DNA of 64,000 bases from Apostichopus japonicus (lineage: Eukaryota; Echinodermata; Holothuroidea; Aspidochirotida; Stichopodidae): the NCBI RefSeq assembly GCF_037975245.1, contig NC_092572.1, positions 30,353,989 to 30,417,988 of the forward strand, written 5' to 3'. Of this stretch, positions 36,796-49,597 are shown piece by piece. Within the stretch, counting starts at the first letter, position 1. Each line of letters begins with the position of its first letter. The notes under the pieces were generated by a model that was given only the letters and a program-made list of their open reading frames with translations, was not told the origin of the DNA and did no database searches. The position numbers and the translations under genes are program-made.

Positions 36796-37980
36796 CGGTG
36801 TCGCACATTCGATTGATCGGTTCTGCACATTCGATTGATTGGTGTCGAACATTCGATTGATGGGTGTCGCAAATTCGATTGATCGGTGTCGAACGTTCGA
36901 TTGATGGGTGTCGCACATTCGATTGATCGGTATTGCACATTCGTTTGGTCGGTGTCGCATATTCGATTAATCGGTGCCGAAAATTCGATTGATGGGTGCC
37001 GAACATTCGAATGATCGGTCTCGAACATTTGATTGATCGGTGCCGAACATTCGAATGATCTGTGTCGAACATTCGATTGATGGGTGTCATTCGATTGATC
37101 GGTGTCGAACATTCGATTGATCGGTGTCGCACATCCGATTGATCGTTGTCGCACATTCGATTGATCGGTGACGAACATTCGATTGATGGGTGTCATTCGA
37201 TTGATCGGTGTCGAACATTTGATTGATCGGTGCCGAACATTCGAATGATCTGTGTCGAACATTCGATTGATGGGTGTCATTCGATTGATCGGTGTCGAAC
37301 ATTCGATTGATCGGTGTCGCACATCCGATTGATCGGTGTCGCACATTCGATTGATCGGTGTCGAACATCCGATTGATCGGTGTCGCACATTCGATTGATT
37401 GGTGTCGCACATCCGATTGATCGGTGTCGCACATTCGATTGATGGGTGTCGAACATTCTATTAATGGGTTGCGAACATTCGATTGATTGGTGTCGCACAT
37501 TCGATTGATCGGTACTGCACATTTGATTGATCGGTGTCGAACATTCGATTGATTGGTGTCGAACATTCGCTTGATGGTTGCCGAACATTCGAATGATCGG
37601 TGTCGAACATTTGATTGATTGGTGCCGAACATTCGAATGATCTGTGTCGAACATTCGATTGATGGGTGTCATTCGATTGATCGGTGTCGAACATTCGATT
37701 GATCGGTGTCGCACATCCGATTGATCGGTGTCGCACATTCGATTGATCGGTAGTGCACATTCGATTGATCGGTGTCGAACATTCGATTGATTGGTGTCGA
37801 ACATTCGATTGATGGGTGTCGCACATTCGATTGATCGGTAGTGCACATTCGATTGATCGGTGCCGAACATTCGATTGATGGGTGTCGCACATTCGATTGA
37901 TCGGTAGTGCACATTCGATTGATCGGTGCCGAACATTCGATTGATCTGTGTCGAACATTCGATTGATGGGTGTCATTCGA
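36796..37980. repeat. 1,234-bp tandem duplication, copy 2
   Basis: Second copy, ending where GTCATTCGATTG of copy 1 is replaced by GTCATTCGAATG and GGTGCCTCAC near 37,977. Confidence 0.9.
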
Positions 37981-39185
37981 ATGATCGGTGCCTCACATTC
38001 GATAGATAGGTGCCGAACATTCGAATGATCGGTGTCGAACATTCGATGGGTGTCGCACATCCGATTGATCGGTGTCGCACATTCGATTAATCGGTGCCGC
38101 ACATTCGATTGATGGGTGCCGAACATTCGAATAAACGGATTCGAATATTCGATTGATGGGTGCCGAACATTTGAATGATCTGTGTCGAACATTTGATTGA
38201 TTGGTGCCGAACATTCGAATGATCTGTGTCGAACATTCGATTGATGGGTATCATTCGATTGATCGGTGTCGAACATTCGATTGATTGGTGGTGTCGCACA
38301 TTCGATTGATCGGTATTGCACATTCGTTTGATGGGTGTCGCACATTCGATTGATCGGTAGTGCACATTCGATTGATCGGTGCCGAACATTCGATTGATCT
38401 GTGTCGAACATTCGATTGATGGGTGTCATTCGAATGATCGGTGCCTCACATTCGATTGATAGGTGCCGAACATTCGAATGATCGGTGTCGAACATTCGAT
38501 GGGTGTCGCACATCCGATTGATCGGTGTCGCACATTCGATTAATCGGTGCCGCACATTCGATTGATGGGTGCCGAACATTCGAATAAACGGATTCGAATA
38601 TTCGATTGATGGGTGCCGAACATTCGAATGATCTGTGTCGAACATTTGATTGATTGGTGCCGAACATTCGAATGATCTGTGTCGAACATTCGATTGATGG
38701 GTATCATTCGATAGATTGGTGTCGAACATTCGATTGATCGGTATTGCACATTCGTTTGGTCGGTGTCGCATATTCGATTAATCGGTGCCGAACATTCGAT
38801 TGATGGGTACCGAACATTCGAATGATCGGTCTCGAACATTTGATTGATTGGTGCCGAACATTCGAATGATCGGTGTCGAACATTCGATTGATCGGTGTCG
38901 CACATCCGATTGATCGGTGTCGCACATTCAATTGATCGGTGTCGAACATTCGATTGATGGTTGCCGAACATTCGAATAATCGGTGTCGAACATTCGATCG
39001 ATGGGTGTCGAACATTCGAATGATCTGTGTCGAACATTCGATTGATGGGTGTCATTCCATTGATCGGTGTCGAACATTCGATTGATTGGTGTCGCACATC
39101 CGATTGATCTGTGTCGCACATTCGATTGATGGGTGTCGAACATTCGATTGATGGGTGCCGAACAATCGAATAATCGGTGTCGAAC
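37975..39185. repeat. HOR copy paired with 32,370-33,580
   Basis: Second copy at 5,605 bp. The rare GGTGGTGTCGC insertion unit is present, which supports common descent rather than independent origin. Confidence 0.8.
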
Positions 39186-39514
39186 ATTCGATTGATTGGT
39201 GCCGAACATTCGAATGATCTGTGTCGAACATTCGATTGATGGGTATCATTCGATTGATCGGTGTCGAACATTCGATTGATGGGTGTCGAACATTCGATTA
39301 ATGGGTTGCGAACATTCGATTGATTGGTGTCGCACATTCGATTGATCGGTACTGCACATTCGATTGATCGGTGTCGAACATTCGATTGATTGGTGTCGAA
39401 CATTCGATTGATGGGTGTCGCACATTCGATTGATCGGTGTCGAACATTCGATTGATCGGTGTCGCACATTCGATTGATCGGTACTGCACATTCGATTGAT
39501 GGGTGTCGCACATT

Positions 39515-42302
39515 CGATTGATCGGTGTCGAACATTCGATTGATGGGTGTCGCACATTCGATTGATCGGTAGTGCACATTCGATTGATCGGTGCCGAACA
39601 TTCGATTGATGGGTGTCGCACATTCGATTGATCGGTAGTGCACATTCGATTGATCGGTGCCGAACATTCGATTGATCTGTGTCGAACATTCGATTGATGG
39701 GTGTCATTCGATTGATCGGTGTCGCACATCCGATTGATCGGTGTCGCACATCCGATTGATCGGTGTCGCACATTCGATTGATCGGTGCCGCACATTCGAT
39801 TGATGGTTGCCGAACATTCGAATAATCGGATTCGAACATTCGATTGATTGGTGTCGAACATTCGATTGATGGGTGTCGCACATTCGATTGATCGGTAGTG
39901 CACATTCGATTGATCGGTGCCGAACATTCGATTGATCTGTGTCGAACATTCGATTGATGGGTGTCATTCGAATGATCGGTGCCTCACATTCGATTGATAG
40001 GTGCCGAACATTCGAATGATCGGTGTCGAACATTCGATGGGTGTCGCACATCCGATTGATCGGTGTCGCACATTCGATTAATCGGTGCCGCACATTCGAT
40101 TGATGGGTGCCGAACATTCGAATAAACGGATTCGAATATTCGATTGATGGGTGCCGAACATTCGAATGATCTGTGTCGAACATTCGATCGATGGGTGTCG
40201 AACATTCGAATGATCTGTGTCGAACATTCGATTGATGGGTGTCATTCGATTGATCGGTGTCGAACATTCGATTGATTGGTGTCGCACATCCGATTGATCG
40301 GTGTCGCACATTCGATTGATGGGTGTCGAACATTCTATTAATGGGTTGCGAACATTCGATTGATTGGTGTCGCACATTCGATTGATCGGTACTGCACATT
40401 CGATAGATCGGTGTCGAACATTCGATTGATTGGTGTCGAACATTCGATTGATGGTTGCAGAACATTCGAATGATCGGTGTCGAACATTTGATTGATTGGT
40501 GCCGAACATTCGAATGATCTGTGTCGAACATTCGATTGATGGGTGTCATTCGATTGATCGGTGTCGAACATTCGATTGATCGGTGTCGCACATCCGATTG
40601 ATCGGTGTCGCACATTCGATTGATCGGTAGTGCACATTCGATTGATCGGTGTCGAACATTCGATTGATTGGTGTCGAACATTCGATTGATGGGTGTCGCA
40701 CATTCGATTGATCGGTAGTGCACATTCGATTGATCGGTGCCGAACATTCGATTGATGGGTGTCGCACATTCGATTGATCGGTAGTGCACATTCGATTGAT
40801 CGATGCCGAACATTCGATTGATCTGTGTCGAACATTCGATTGATGGGTGTCATTCGATTGATCGGTGTCGAACATTCGATTGATCGGTATTGCACATTCG
40901 TTTGGTCGGTGTCGCATATTCGATTAATCGGTGCCGAACATTCGATTGATGGATGCCGAACATTCGAATGATCGGTCTCGAACATTTGATTGATTGGTGC
41001 CGAACATTCGAATGATCTGTGTCGAACATTCGATTGATGGGTGCCGAACATTCGAATGATCTGTGTCGAACATTTGATTGATTGGTGCCGAACATTCGAA
41101 TGTTCGGTGCCTCACATTCGATTGATAGGTGCCGAACATTCGATTGATAGGTGCCGAACATTCGAATGATCGGTGTCGAACATTCGATGGGTGTCGCACA
41201 TCCGATTGATCGGTGTCGCACATTCGATTAATCGGTGCCGCACATTCGATTGATGGGTGTCGAACATTCGATTGATGGGTGCCGAACATTCGAATGATCG
41301 GTGTCGAACATTTGATTGATTGGTGTCGAACATTCGATTGATGGGTGTCGCACATTCGATTGATCGGTAGTGCACATTCGATTGATCGGTGCCGAACATT
41401 CGATTGATCTGTGTCGAACATTCGATTGATGGGTGTCATTCGAATGATCGGTGCCTCACATTCGAATGATCGGTGCCGAACATTCGAATGATCGGTGTCG
41501 AACATTCGATGGGTGTCGCACATCCGATTGATCGGTGTCGCACATTCGATTAATCGGTGCCGCACATTCGATTGATGGGTGCCGAACATTCGAATAAACG
41601 GATTCGAATATTCGATTGATGGGTGCCGAACATTCGAATGATCTGTGTCGAACATTTGATTGATTGGTGCCGAACATTCGAATGATCTGTGTCGAACATT
41701 CGATTGATGGGTGTCATTCGATTGATCGGTGTCGCACATTCGATTGATCGGTGTCGAACATTCGATTGATGGTTGCCGAACATTCGAATAATCGGTGTCG
41801 AACATTCGATCGATGGGTGTCGAACATTCGAATTATCTGTGTCGAACATTCGATTGATGGGTGTCATTCGATTGATCGGTGTCGAACATTCGATTGATTG
41901 GTGTCGCACATCCGATTGATCGGTGTCGCACTTTCGATTGATCGGTGTCGAACATTCGATTGATGGGTGCCGAACAATCGAATAATCGGTGTCGAACATT
42001 CGATTGATTGGTGCCGAACATTCGATTGATCGGTGTCGAACATTCGATTGATGGGTGTCGCACATTCGATTGATCGGTAGTGCACATTCGATTGATCGGT
42101 GCCGAACATTCGATTGATGGGTGTCGCACATTCGATTGATCGGTAGTGCACATTCGATTGATCGGTGCCGAACATTCGATTGATCTGTGTCGAACATTCG
42201 ATTGATGGGTGTCATTCGATTGATCGGTGTCGCACATCCGATTGATCGGTGTCGCACATCCGATTGATCGGTGTCGCACATTCGATTGATCGGTGCCGCA
42301 CA
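39515..42302. repeat. 3.2-kb HOR, copy 1
   Basis: This aligns to 42,737-45,524 at 3,222 bp. The offset equals 135 units of 22 bp plus 14 of 18 bp. Between 39,704 and 42,925 I count 11 GTCATTCG units and 3 TTGA-deleted CGATGGG units, which gives exactly 14. It contains the start of the nested 714-bp duplication. Confidence 0.88.
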
Positions 42303-42388
42303 TTCGATTGATGGTTGCCGAACATTCGAATAATCGGATTCGAACATTCGATTGATTGGTGTCGAACATTCGATTGATGGGTGTCGCA
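41675..42388. repeat. 714-bp nested tandem duplication, copy 1
   Basis: GGGTGTCATTCG at 41,709 recurs at 42,423. 714 bp equals 30 units of 22 bp plus 3 of 18 bp, and three GTCATTCG units are present (near 41,711, 41,858 and 42,210). Confidence 0.9.
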
Positions 42389-43102
42389 CATTCGAATGAT
42401 CTGTGTCGAACATTCTATTGATGGGTGTCATTCGATTGATCGGTGTCGCACATTCGATTGATCGGTGTCGAACATTCGATTGATGGTTGCCAAACATTCG
42501 AATAATCGGTGTCGAACATTCGATCGATGGGTGTCGAACATTCGAATTATCTGTGTCGAACATTCGATTGATGGGTGTCATTCGATTGATCGGTGTCGAA
42601 CATTCGATTGATTGGTGTCGCACATCCGATTGATCGGTGTCGCACTTTCGATTGATCGGTGTCGAACATTCGATTGATGGGTGCCGAACAATCGAATAAT
42701 CGGTGTCGAACATTCGATTGATTGGTGCCGAACATTCGATTGATCGGTGTCGAACATTCGATTGATGGGTGTCGCACATTCGATTGATCGGTAGTGCACA
42801 TTCGATTGATCGGTGCCGAACATTCGATTGATGGGTGTCGCACATTCGATTGATCGGTAGTGCACATTCGATTGATCGGTGCCGAACATTCGATTGATCT
42901 GTGTCGAACATTCGATTGATGGGTGTCATTCGATTGATCGGTGTCGCACATCCGATTGATCGGTGTCGCACATCCGATTGATCGGTGTCGCACATTCGAT
43001 TGATCGGTGCCGCACATTCGATTGATGGTTGCCGAACATTCGAATAATCGGATTCGAACATTCGATTGATTGGTGTCGAACATTCGATTGATGGGTGTCG
43101 CA
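42389..43102. repeat. 714-bp nested tandem duplication, copy 2
   Basis: Second copy. It has a private base change in GTTGCCAAACATTCG (GTTGCCGAAC in copy 1) and CATTCTATTGATGGG near its left joint. The downstream HOR copy at 44.9-45.5 kb has only one such segment, so this duplication is specific to one HOR copy. Confidence 0.9.
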
Positions 43103-45524
43103 CATTCGATTGATCGGTAGTGCACATTCGATTGATCGGTGCCGAACATTCGATTGATCTGTGTCGAACATTCGATTGATGGGTGTCATTCGAATGATCG
43201 GTGCCTCACATTCGATTGATAGGTGCCGAACATTCGAATGATCGGTGTCGAACATTCGATGGGTGTCGCACATCCGATTGATCGGTGTCGCACATTCGAT
43301 TAATCGGTGCCGCACATTCGATTGATGGGTGCCGAACATTCGAATAAACGGATTCGAATATTCGATTGATGGGTGCCGAACATTCGAATGATCTGTGTCG
43401 AACATTCGATCGATGGGTGTCGAACATTCGAATGATCTGTGTCGAACATTCGATTGATGGGTGTCATTCGATTGATCGGTGTCGAACATTCGATTGATTG
43501 GTGTCGCACATCCGATTGATCGGTGTCGCACATTCGATTGATGGGTGTCGAACATTCTATTAATGGGTTGCGAACATTCGATTGATTGGTGTCGCACATT
43601 CGATTGATCGGTACTGCACATTCGATAGATCGGTGTCGAACATTCGATTGATTGGTGTCGAACATTCGATTGATGGTTGCAGAACATTCGAATGATCGGT
43701 GTCGAACATTTGATTGATTGGTGCCGAACATTCGAATGATCTGTGTCGAACATTCGATTGATGGGTGTCATTCGATTGATCGGTGTCGAACATTCGATTG
43801 ATCGGTGTCGCACATCCGATTGATCGGTGTCGCACATTCGATTGATCGGTAGTGCACATTCGATTGATCGGTGTCGAACATTCGATTGATTGGTGTCGAA
43901 CATTCGATTGATGGGTGTCGCACATTCGATTGATCGGTAGTGCACATTCGATTGATCGGTGCCGAACATTCGATTGATGGGTGTCGCACATTCGATTGAT
44001 CGGTAGTGCACATTCGATTGATCGGTGCCGAACATTCGATTGATCTGTGTCGAACATTCGATTGATGGGTGTCATTCGATTGATCGGTGTCGAACATTCG
44101 ATTGATCGGTATTGCACATTCGTTTGGTCGGTGTCGCATATTCGATTAATCGGTGCCGAACATTCGATTGATGGATGCCGAACATTCGAATGATCGGTCT
44201 CGAACATTTGATTGATTGGTGCCGAACATTCGAATGATCTGTGTCGAACATTCGATTGATGGGTGCCGAACATTCGAATGATCTGTGTCGAACATTTGAT
44301 TGATTGGTGCCGAACATTCGAATGATCGGTGCCTCACATTCGATTGATAGGTGCCGAACATTCGATTGATAGGTGCCGAACATTCGAATGATCGGTGTCG
44401 AACATTCGATGGGTGTCGCACATCCGATTGATCGGTGTCGCACATTCGATTAATCGGTGCCGCACATTCGATTGATGGGTGTCGAACATTCGATTGATGG
44501 GTGCCGAACATTCGAATGATCGGTGTCGAACATTTGATTGATTGGTGTCGAACATTCGATTGATGGGTGTCGCACATTCGATTGATCGGTAGTGCACATT
44601 CGATTGATCGGTGCCGAACATTCGATTGATCTGTGTCGAACATTCGATTGATGGGTGTCATTCGAATGATCGGTGCCTCACATTCGAATGATCGGTGCCG
44701 AACATTCGAATGATCGGTGTCGAACATTCGATGGGTGTCGCACATCCGATTGATCGGTGTCGCACATTCGATTAATCGGTGCCGCACATTCGATTGATGG
44801 GTGCCGAACATTCGAATAAACGGATTCGAATATTCGATTGATGGGTGCCGAACATTCGAATGATCTGTGTCGAACATTTGATTGATTGGTGCCGAACATT
44901 CGAATGATCTGTGTCGAACATTCGATTGATGGGTGTCATTCGATTGATCGGTGTCGCACATTCGATTGATCGGTGTCGAACATTCGATTGATGGTTGCCG
45001 AACATTCGAATAATCGGTGTCGAACATTCGATCGATGGGTGTCGAACATTCGAATTATCTGTGTCGAACATTCGATTGATGGGTGTCATTCGATTGATCG
45101 GTGTCGAACATTCGATTGATTGGTGTCGCACATCCGATTGATCGGTGTCGCACTTTCGATTGATCGGTGTCGAACATTCGATTGATGGGTGCCGAACAAT
45201 CGAATAATCGGTGTCGAACATTCGATTGATTGGTGCCGAACATTCGATTGATCGGTGTCGAACATTCGATTGATGGGTGTCGCACATTCGATTGATCGGT
45301 AGTGCACATTCGATTGATCGGTGCCGAACATTCGATTGATGGGTGTCGCACATTCGATTGATCGGTAGTGCACATTCGATTGATCGGTGCCGAACATTCG
45401 ATTGATCTGTGTCGAACATTCGATTGATGGGTGTCATTCGATTGATCGGTGTCGCACATCCGATTGATCGGTGTCGCACATCCGATTGATCGGTGTCGCA
45501 CATTCGATTGATCGGTGCCGCACA
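42737..45524. repeat. 3.2-kb HOR, copy 2
   Basis: This aligns to copy 1 at 3,222 bp and, from about 43,105, to copy 3 at 2,420 bp. 3,222 minus 714 minus four 22-bp units is 2,420, so the shorter period is explained by a single 714-bp segment and the loss of four units. Confidence 0.88.
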
Positions 45525-47620
45525 TTCGATTGATCGGTAGTGCACATTCGATTGATCGGTGCCGAACATTCGATTGATCTGTGTCGAACATTCGATTGAT
45601 GGGTGTCATTCGAATGATCGGTGCCTCACATTCGATTGATAGGTGCCGAACATTCGAATGATCGGTGTCGAACATTCGATGGGTGTCGCACATCCGATTG
45701 ATCGGTGTCGCACATTCGATTAATCGGTGCCGCACATTCGATTGATGGGTGCCGAACATTCGAATAAACGGATTCGAATATTCGATTGATGGGTGCCGAA
45801 CATTCGAATGATCTGTGTCGAACATTCGATCGATGGGTGTCGAACATTCGAATGATCTGTGTCAAACATTCGATTGATGGGTGTCATTCGATTGATCGGT
45901 GTCGAACATTCGATTGATTGGTGTCGCACATCCGATTGATCGGTGTCGCACATTCGATTGATGGGTGTCGAACATTCTATTAATGGGTTGCGAACATTCG
46001 ATTGATTGGTGTCGCACATTCGATTGATCGGTACTGCACATTCGATAGATCGGTGTCGAACATTCGATTGATTGGTGTCGAACATTCGATTGATGGATGC
46101 AGAACATTCGAATGATCGGTGTCGAACATTTGATTGATTGGTGCCGAACATTCGAATGATCTGTGTCGAACATTCGATTGATGGGTGTCATTCGATTGAT
46201 CGGTGTCGAACATTCGATTGATCGGTGTCGCACATCCGATTGATCGGTGTCGCACATTCGATTGATCGGTAGTGCACATTCGATTGATCGGTGTCGAACA
46301 TTCGATTGATTGGTGTCGAACATTCGATTGATGGGTGTCGCACATTCGATTGATCGGTAGTGCACATTCGATTGATCGGTGCCGAACATTCGATTGATGG
46401 GTGTCGCACATTCGATTGATCGGTAGTGCACATTCGATTGATCGGTGCCGAACATTCGATTGATCTGTGTCGAACATTCGATTGATGGGTGTCATTCGAT
46501 TGATCGGTGTCGAACATTCGATTGATCGGTATTGCACATTCGTTTGGTCGGTGTCGCATATTCGATTAATCGGTGCCGAACATTCGATTGATGGATGCCG
46601 AACATTCGAATGATCGGTCTCGAACATTTGATTGATTGGTGCCGAACATTCGAATGATCTGTGTCGAACATTCGATTGATGGGTGCCGAACATTCGAATG
46701 ATCTGTGTCGAACATTTGATTGATTGGTGCCGAACATTCGAATGATCGGTGCCTCACATTCGATTGATAGGTGCCGAACATTCGATTGATAGGTGCCGAA
46801 CATTCGAATGATCGGTGTCGAACATTCGATGGGTGTCGCACATCCGATTGATCGGTGTCGCACATTCGATTAATCGGTGCCGCACATTCGATTGATGGGT
46901 GTCGAACATTCGATTGATGGGTGCCGAACATTCGAATGATCGGTGTCGAACATTTGATTGATTGGTGTCGAACATTCGATTGATGGGTGTCGCACATTCG
47001 ATTGATCGGTAGTGCACATTCGATTGATCGGTGCCGAACATTCGATTGATCTGTGTCGAACATTCGATTGATGGGTGTCATTCGAATGATCGGTGCCTCA
47101 CATTCGAATGATCGGTGCCGAACATTCGAATGATCGGTGTCGAACATTCGATGGGTGTCGCACATCCGATTGATCGGTGTCGCACATTCGATTAATCGGT
47201 GCCGCACATTCGATTGATGGGTGCCGAACATTCGAATAAACGGATTCGAATATTCGATTGATGGGTGCCGAACATTCGAATGATCTGTGTCGAACATTCG
47301 ATTGATGGGTGTCATTCGATTGATCGGTGTCGCACATTCGATTGATCGGTGTCGAACATTCGATTGATGGTTGCCGAACATTCGAATAATCGGTGTCGAA
47401 CATTCGATCGATGGGTGTCGAACATTCGAATTATCTGTGTCGAACATTCGATTGATGGGTGTCATTCGATTGATCGGTGTCGAACATTCGATTGATTGGT
47501 GTCGCACATCCGATTGATCGGTGTCGCACTTTCGATTGATCGGTGTCGAACATTCGATTGATGGGTGCCGAACAATCGAATAATCGGTGTCGAACATTCG
47601 ATTGATTGGTGCCGAACATT
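45525..47620. repeat. 3.2-kb HOR, copy 3 (shortened)
   Basis: This matches copy 2 at 2,420 bp up to about 47,290, then at 2,376 bp to about 47,620 after losing another two units (44 bp). GGTTGCAGAAC of copies 1 and 2 reads GGATGCAGAAC here (46,095). Confidence 0.85.
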
Positions 47621-47630
47621 CGAATGATCT

Positions 47631-47843
47631 GTGTCGAACATTCGATTGATGAGTATCATTCGATTGATCGGTGTCGAACATTCGATTGATGGGTGTCGAA
47701 CATTCGATGAATGGGTTGCGAACATTCGAATGATCGGTGTCGAACATTCGATTGATCGGTATTGCACATTCGTATGGTCGGTGTCGCATATTCGATTAAT
47801 CGGTGCCGATCATTCGATTGATGGATGCCGAACATTCGAATGA
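47631..47843 (+). other. Chance plus-strand open frame in the satellite, not a gene
   Basis: The plus strand normally meets TGA (from CGATTGATC) in each frame every 66 bp. Here variants such as GATGAGTATC and CGATGAATGGG shift or remove them, and a 70-codon frame opens. Its translation is repeat peptide, and no gene signal accompanies it. Confidence 0.85.
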
Positions 47844-48647
47844 TCGGTCTCGAACATTTGATTGATTGGTGCCGAACATTCGAATGATCTGTGTCGAACA
47901 TTCGATGGGTGTCGCACATCCGATTGATCGGTGTCGCACATTCGATTAATCGGTGCCGCACATTCGATTGATGGGTGTCGAACATTCGATTGATGGGTGC
48001 CGAACATTCGAATGATCGGTGTCGAACATTTGATTGATTGGTGCCGAACATTCGAATGATCTGTGTCGAACATTCGATTGATGGGTGTCATTCGATTGAT
48101 CGGTGTCGAACATTCGATTGATCGGTGTCGCACATTCGATTGATCGGTGTCGCACATCCGATTGATCGGTGTCGCACATTCGATTAATCGGTGCCGCACA
48201 TTCGATTGATGGGTGCCGAACATTCGAATAATCGGATTCGAACATTCGATTGATGGGTGTCGAACATTCGAATGATCGGTATTGCACATCTGTTTGGTCG
48301 GTGTCGCATATTCTATTAATCGGTGCCGAACATTCGATTGATGGGTGCCGAACATTCGAATGATCTGTGTCGAACATTTGATTGATTGGTGCCGAACATT
48401 CGAATGATCTGTGTCGAACATTCGATTGATGGGTGTCATTCGATTGATCGGTGTCGAACATTCGATTGATCGGTGTCACACATCCGATTGATCGGTGTCG
48501 CACATTCGATTAATCGGTGCCGCACATTCGATTGATGGGTGCCGAACATTCGAATAAACGGATTCGAATATTCGATTGATGGGTGCCGAACATTCGAATG
48601 ATCTGTTTCGAACATTTGATTGATTGGTGCCGAACATTCGAATGATC
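47780..48647. repeat. 908-bp tandem duplication, copy 1
   Basis: GGTGTCGCATATTCGATTAA at 47,780 recurs at 48,688. 908 bp equals 38 units of 22 bp plus 4 of 18 bp, and four deletion units are present (one CGATGGG near 47,903 and GTCATTCG near 48,088, 48,430 and 48,675). The rare GCCGATCATTCG and CACATCTGTTTGG units mark both copies. Confidence 0.9.
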
Positions 48648-48687
48648 TGTGTCGAACATTCGATTGATGGGTGTCATTCGATTGATC

Positions 48688-49555
48688 GGTGTCGCATATT
48701 CGATTAATCGGTGCCGATCATTCGATTGATGGATGCCGAACATTCGAATGATTGGTCTCGAACATTTGATTGATTGGTGCCGAACATTCGAATGATCTGT
48801 GTCGAACATTCGATGGGTGTCGCACATCCGATTTATCGGTGTCGCACATTCGATTAATCGGTGCCGCACATTCGATTGATGGGTGTCGAACATTCGATTG
48901 ATGGGTGCCGAACATTCGAATGATCGGTGTCGAACATTTGATTGATTGGTGCCGAACATTCGAATGATCTGTGTCGAACATTCGATTGATGGGTGTCATT
49001 CGATTGATCGGTGTCGAACATTCGATTGATCGGTGTCGCACATCCGATTGATCGGTGTCGCACATCCGATTGATCGGTGTCGCACATTCGATTAATCGGT
49101 GCCGCACATTCGATTGATGGGTGCCGAACATTCGAATAATCGGATTCGAACATTCGATTGATGGGTGTCGAACATTCGAATGATCGGTATTGCACATCTG
49201 TTTGGTCGGTGTCGCATATTCTATTAATCGGTGCCGAACATTCGATTGATGGGTGCCGAACATTCGAATGATCTGTGTCGAACATTTGATTGATTGGTGC
49301 CGAACATTCGAATGATCTGTGTCGAACATTCGATTGATGGGTGTCATTCGATTGATCGGTGTCGAACATTCGATTGATCGGTGTCACACATCCGATTGAT
49401 CGGTGTCGCACATTCGATTAATCGGTGCCGCACATTCGATTGATGGGTGCCGAACATTCGAATAAACGGATTCGAATATTCGATTGATGGGTGCCGAACA
49501 TTCGAATGATCTGTTTCGAACATTTGATTGATTGGTGCCGAACATTCGAATGATC
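48688..49555. repeat. 908-bp tandem duplication, copy 2
   Basis: Second copy, with a few substitutions such as CCGATTTATCGG (about 48,830). It ends where CGAATGATCTG of copy 1 becomes CGAATGATCGG. Confidence 0.9.
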
Positions 49556-49597
49556 GGTGTCGCACATTCGATTGATCGGTTCTGCACATTCGATTGA

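Noticed and set aside
47631-47843. Lone plus-strand 70-codon open frame in the 22-bp array
   Set aside because: It arises where variants remove the usual TGA triplets. The translation is satellite peptide.
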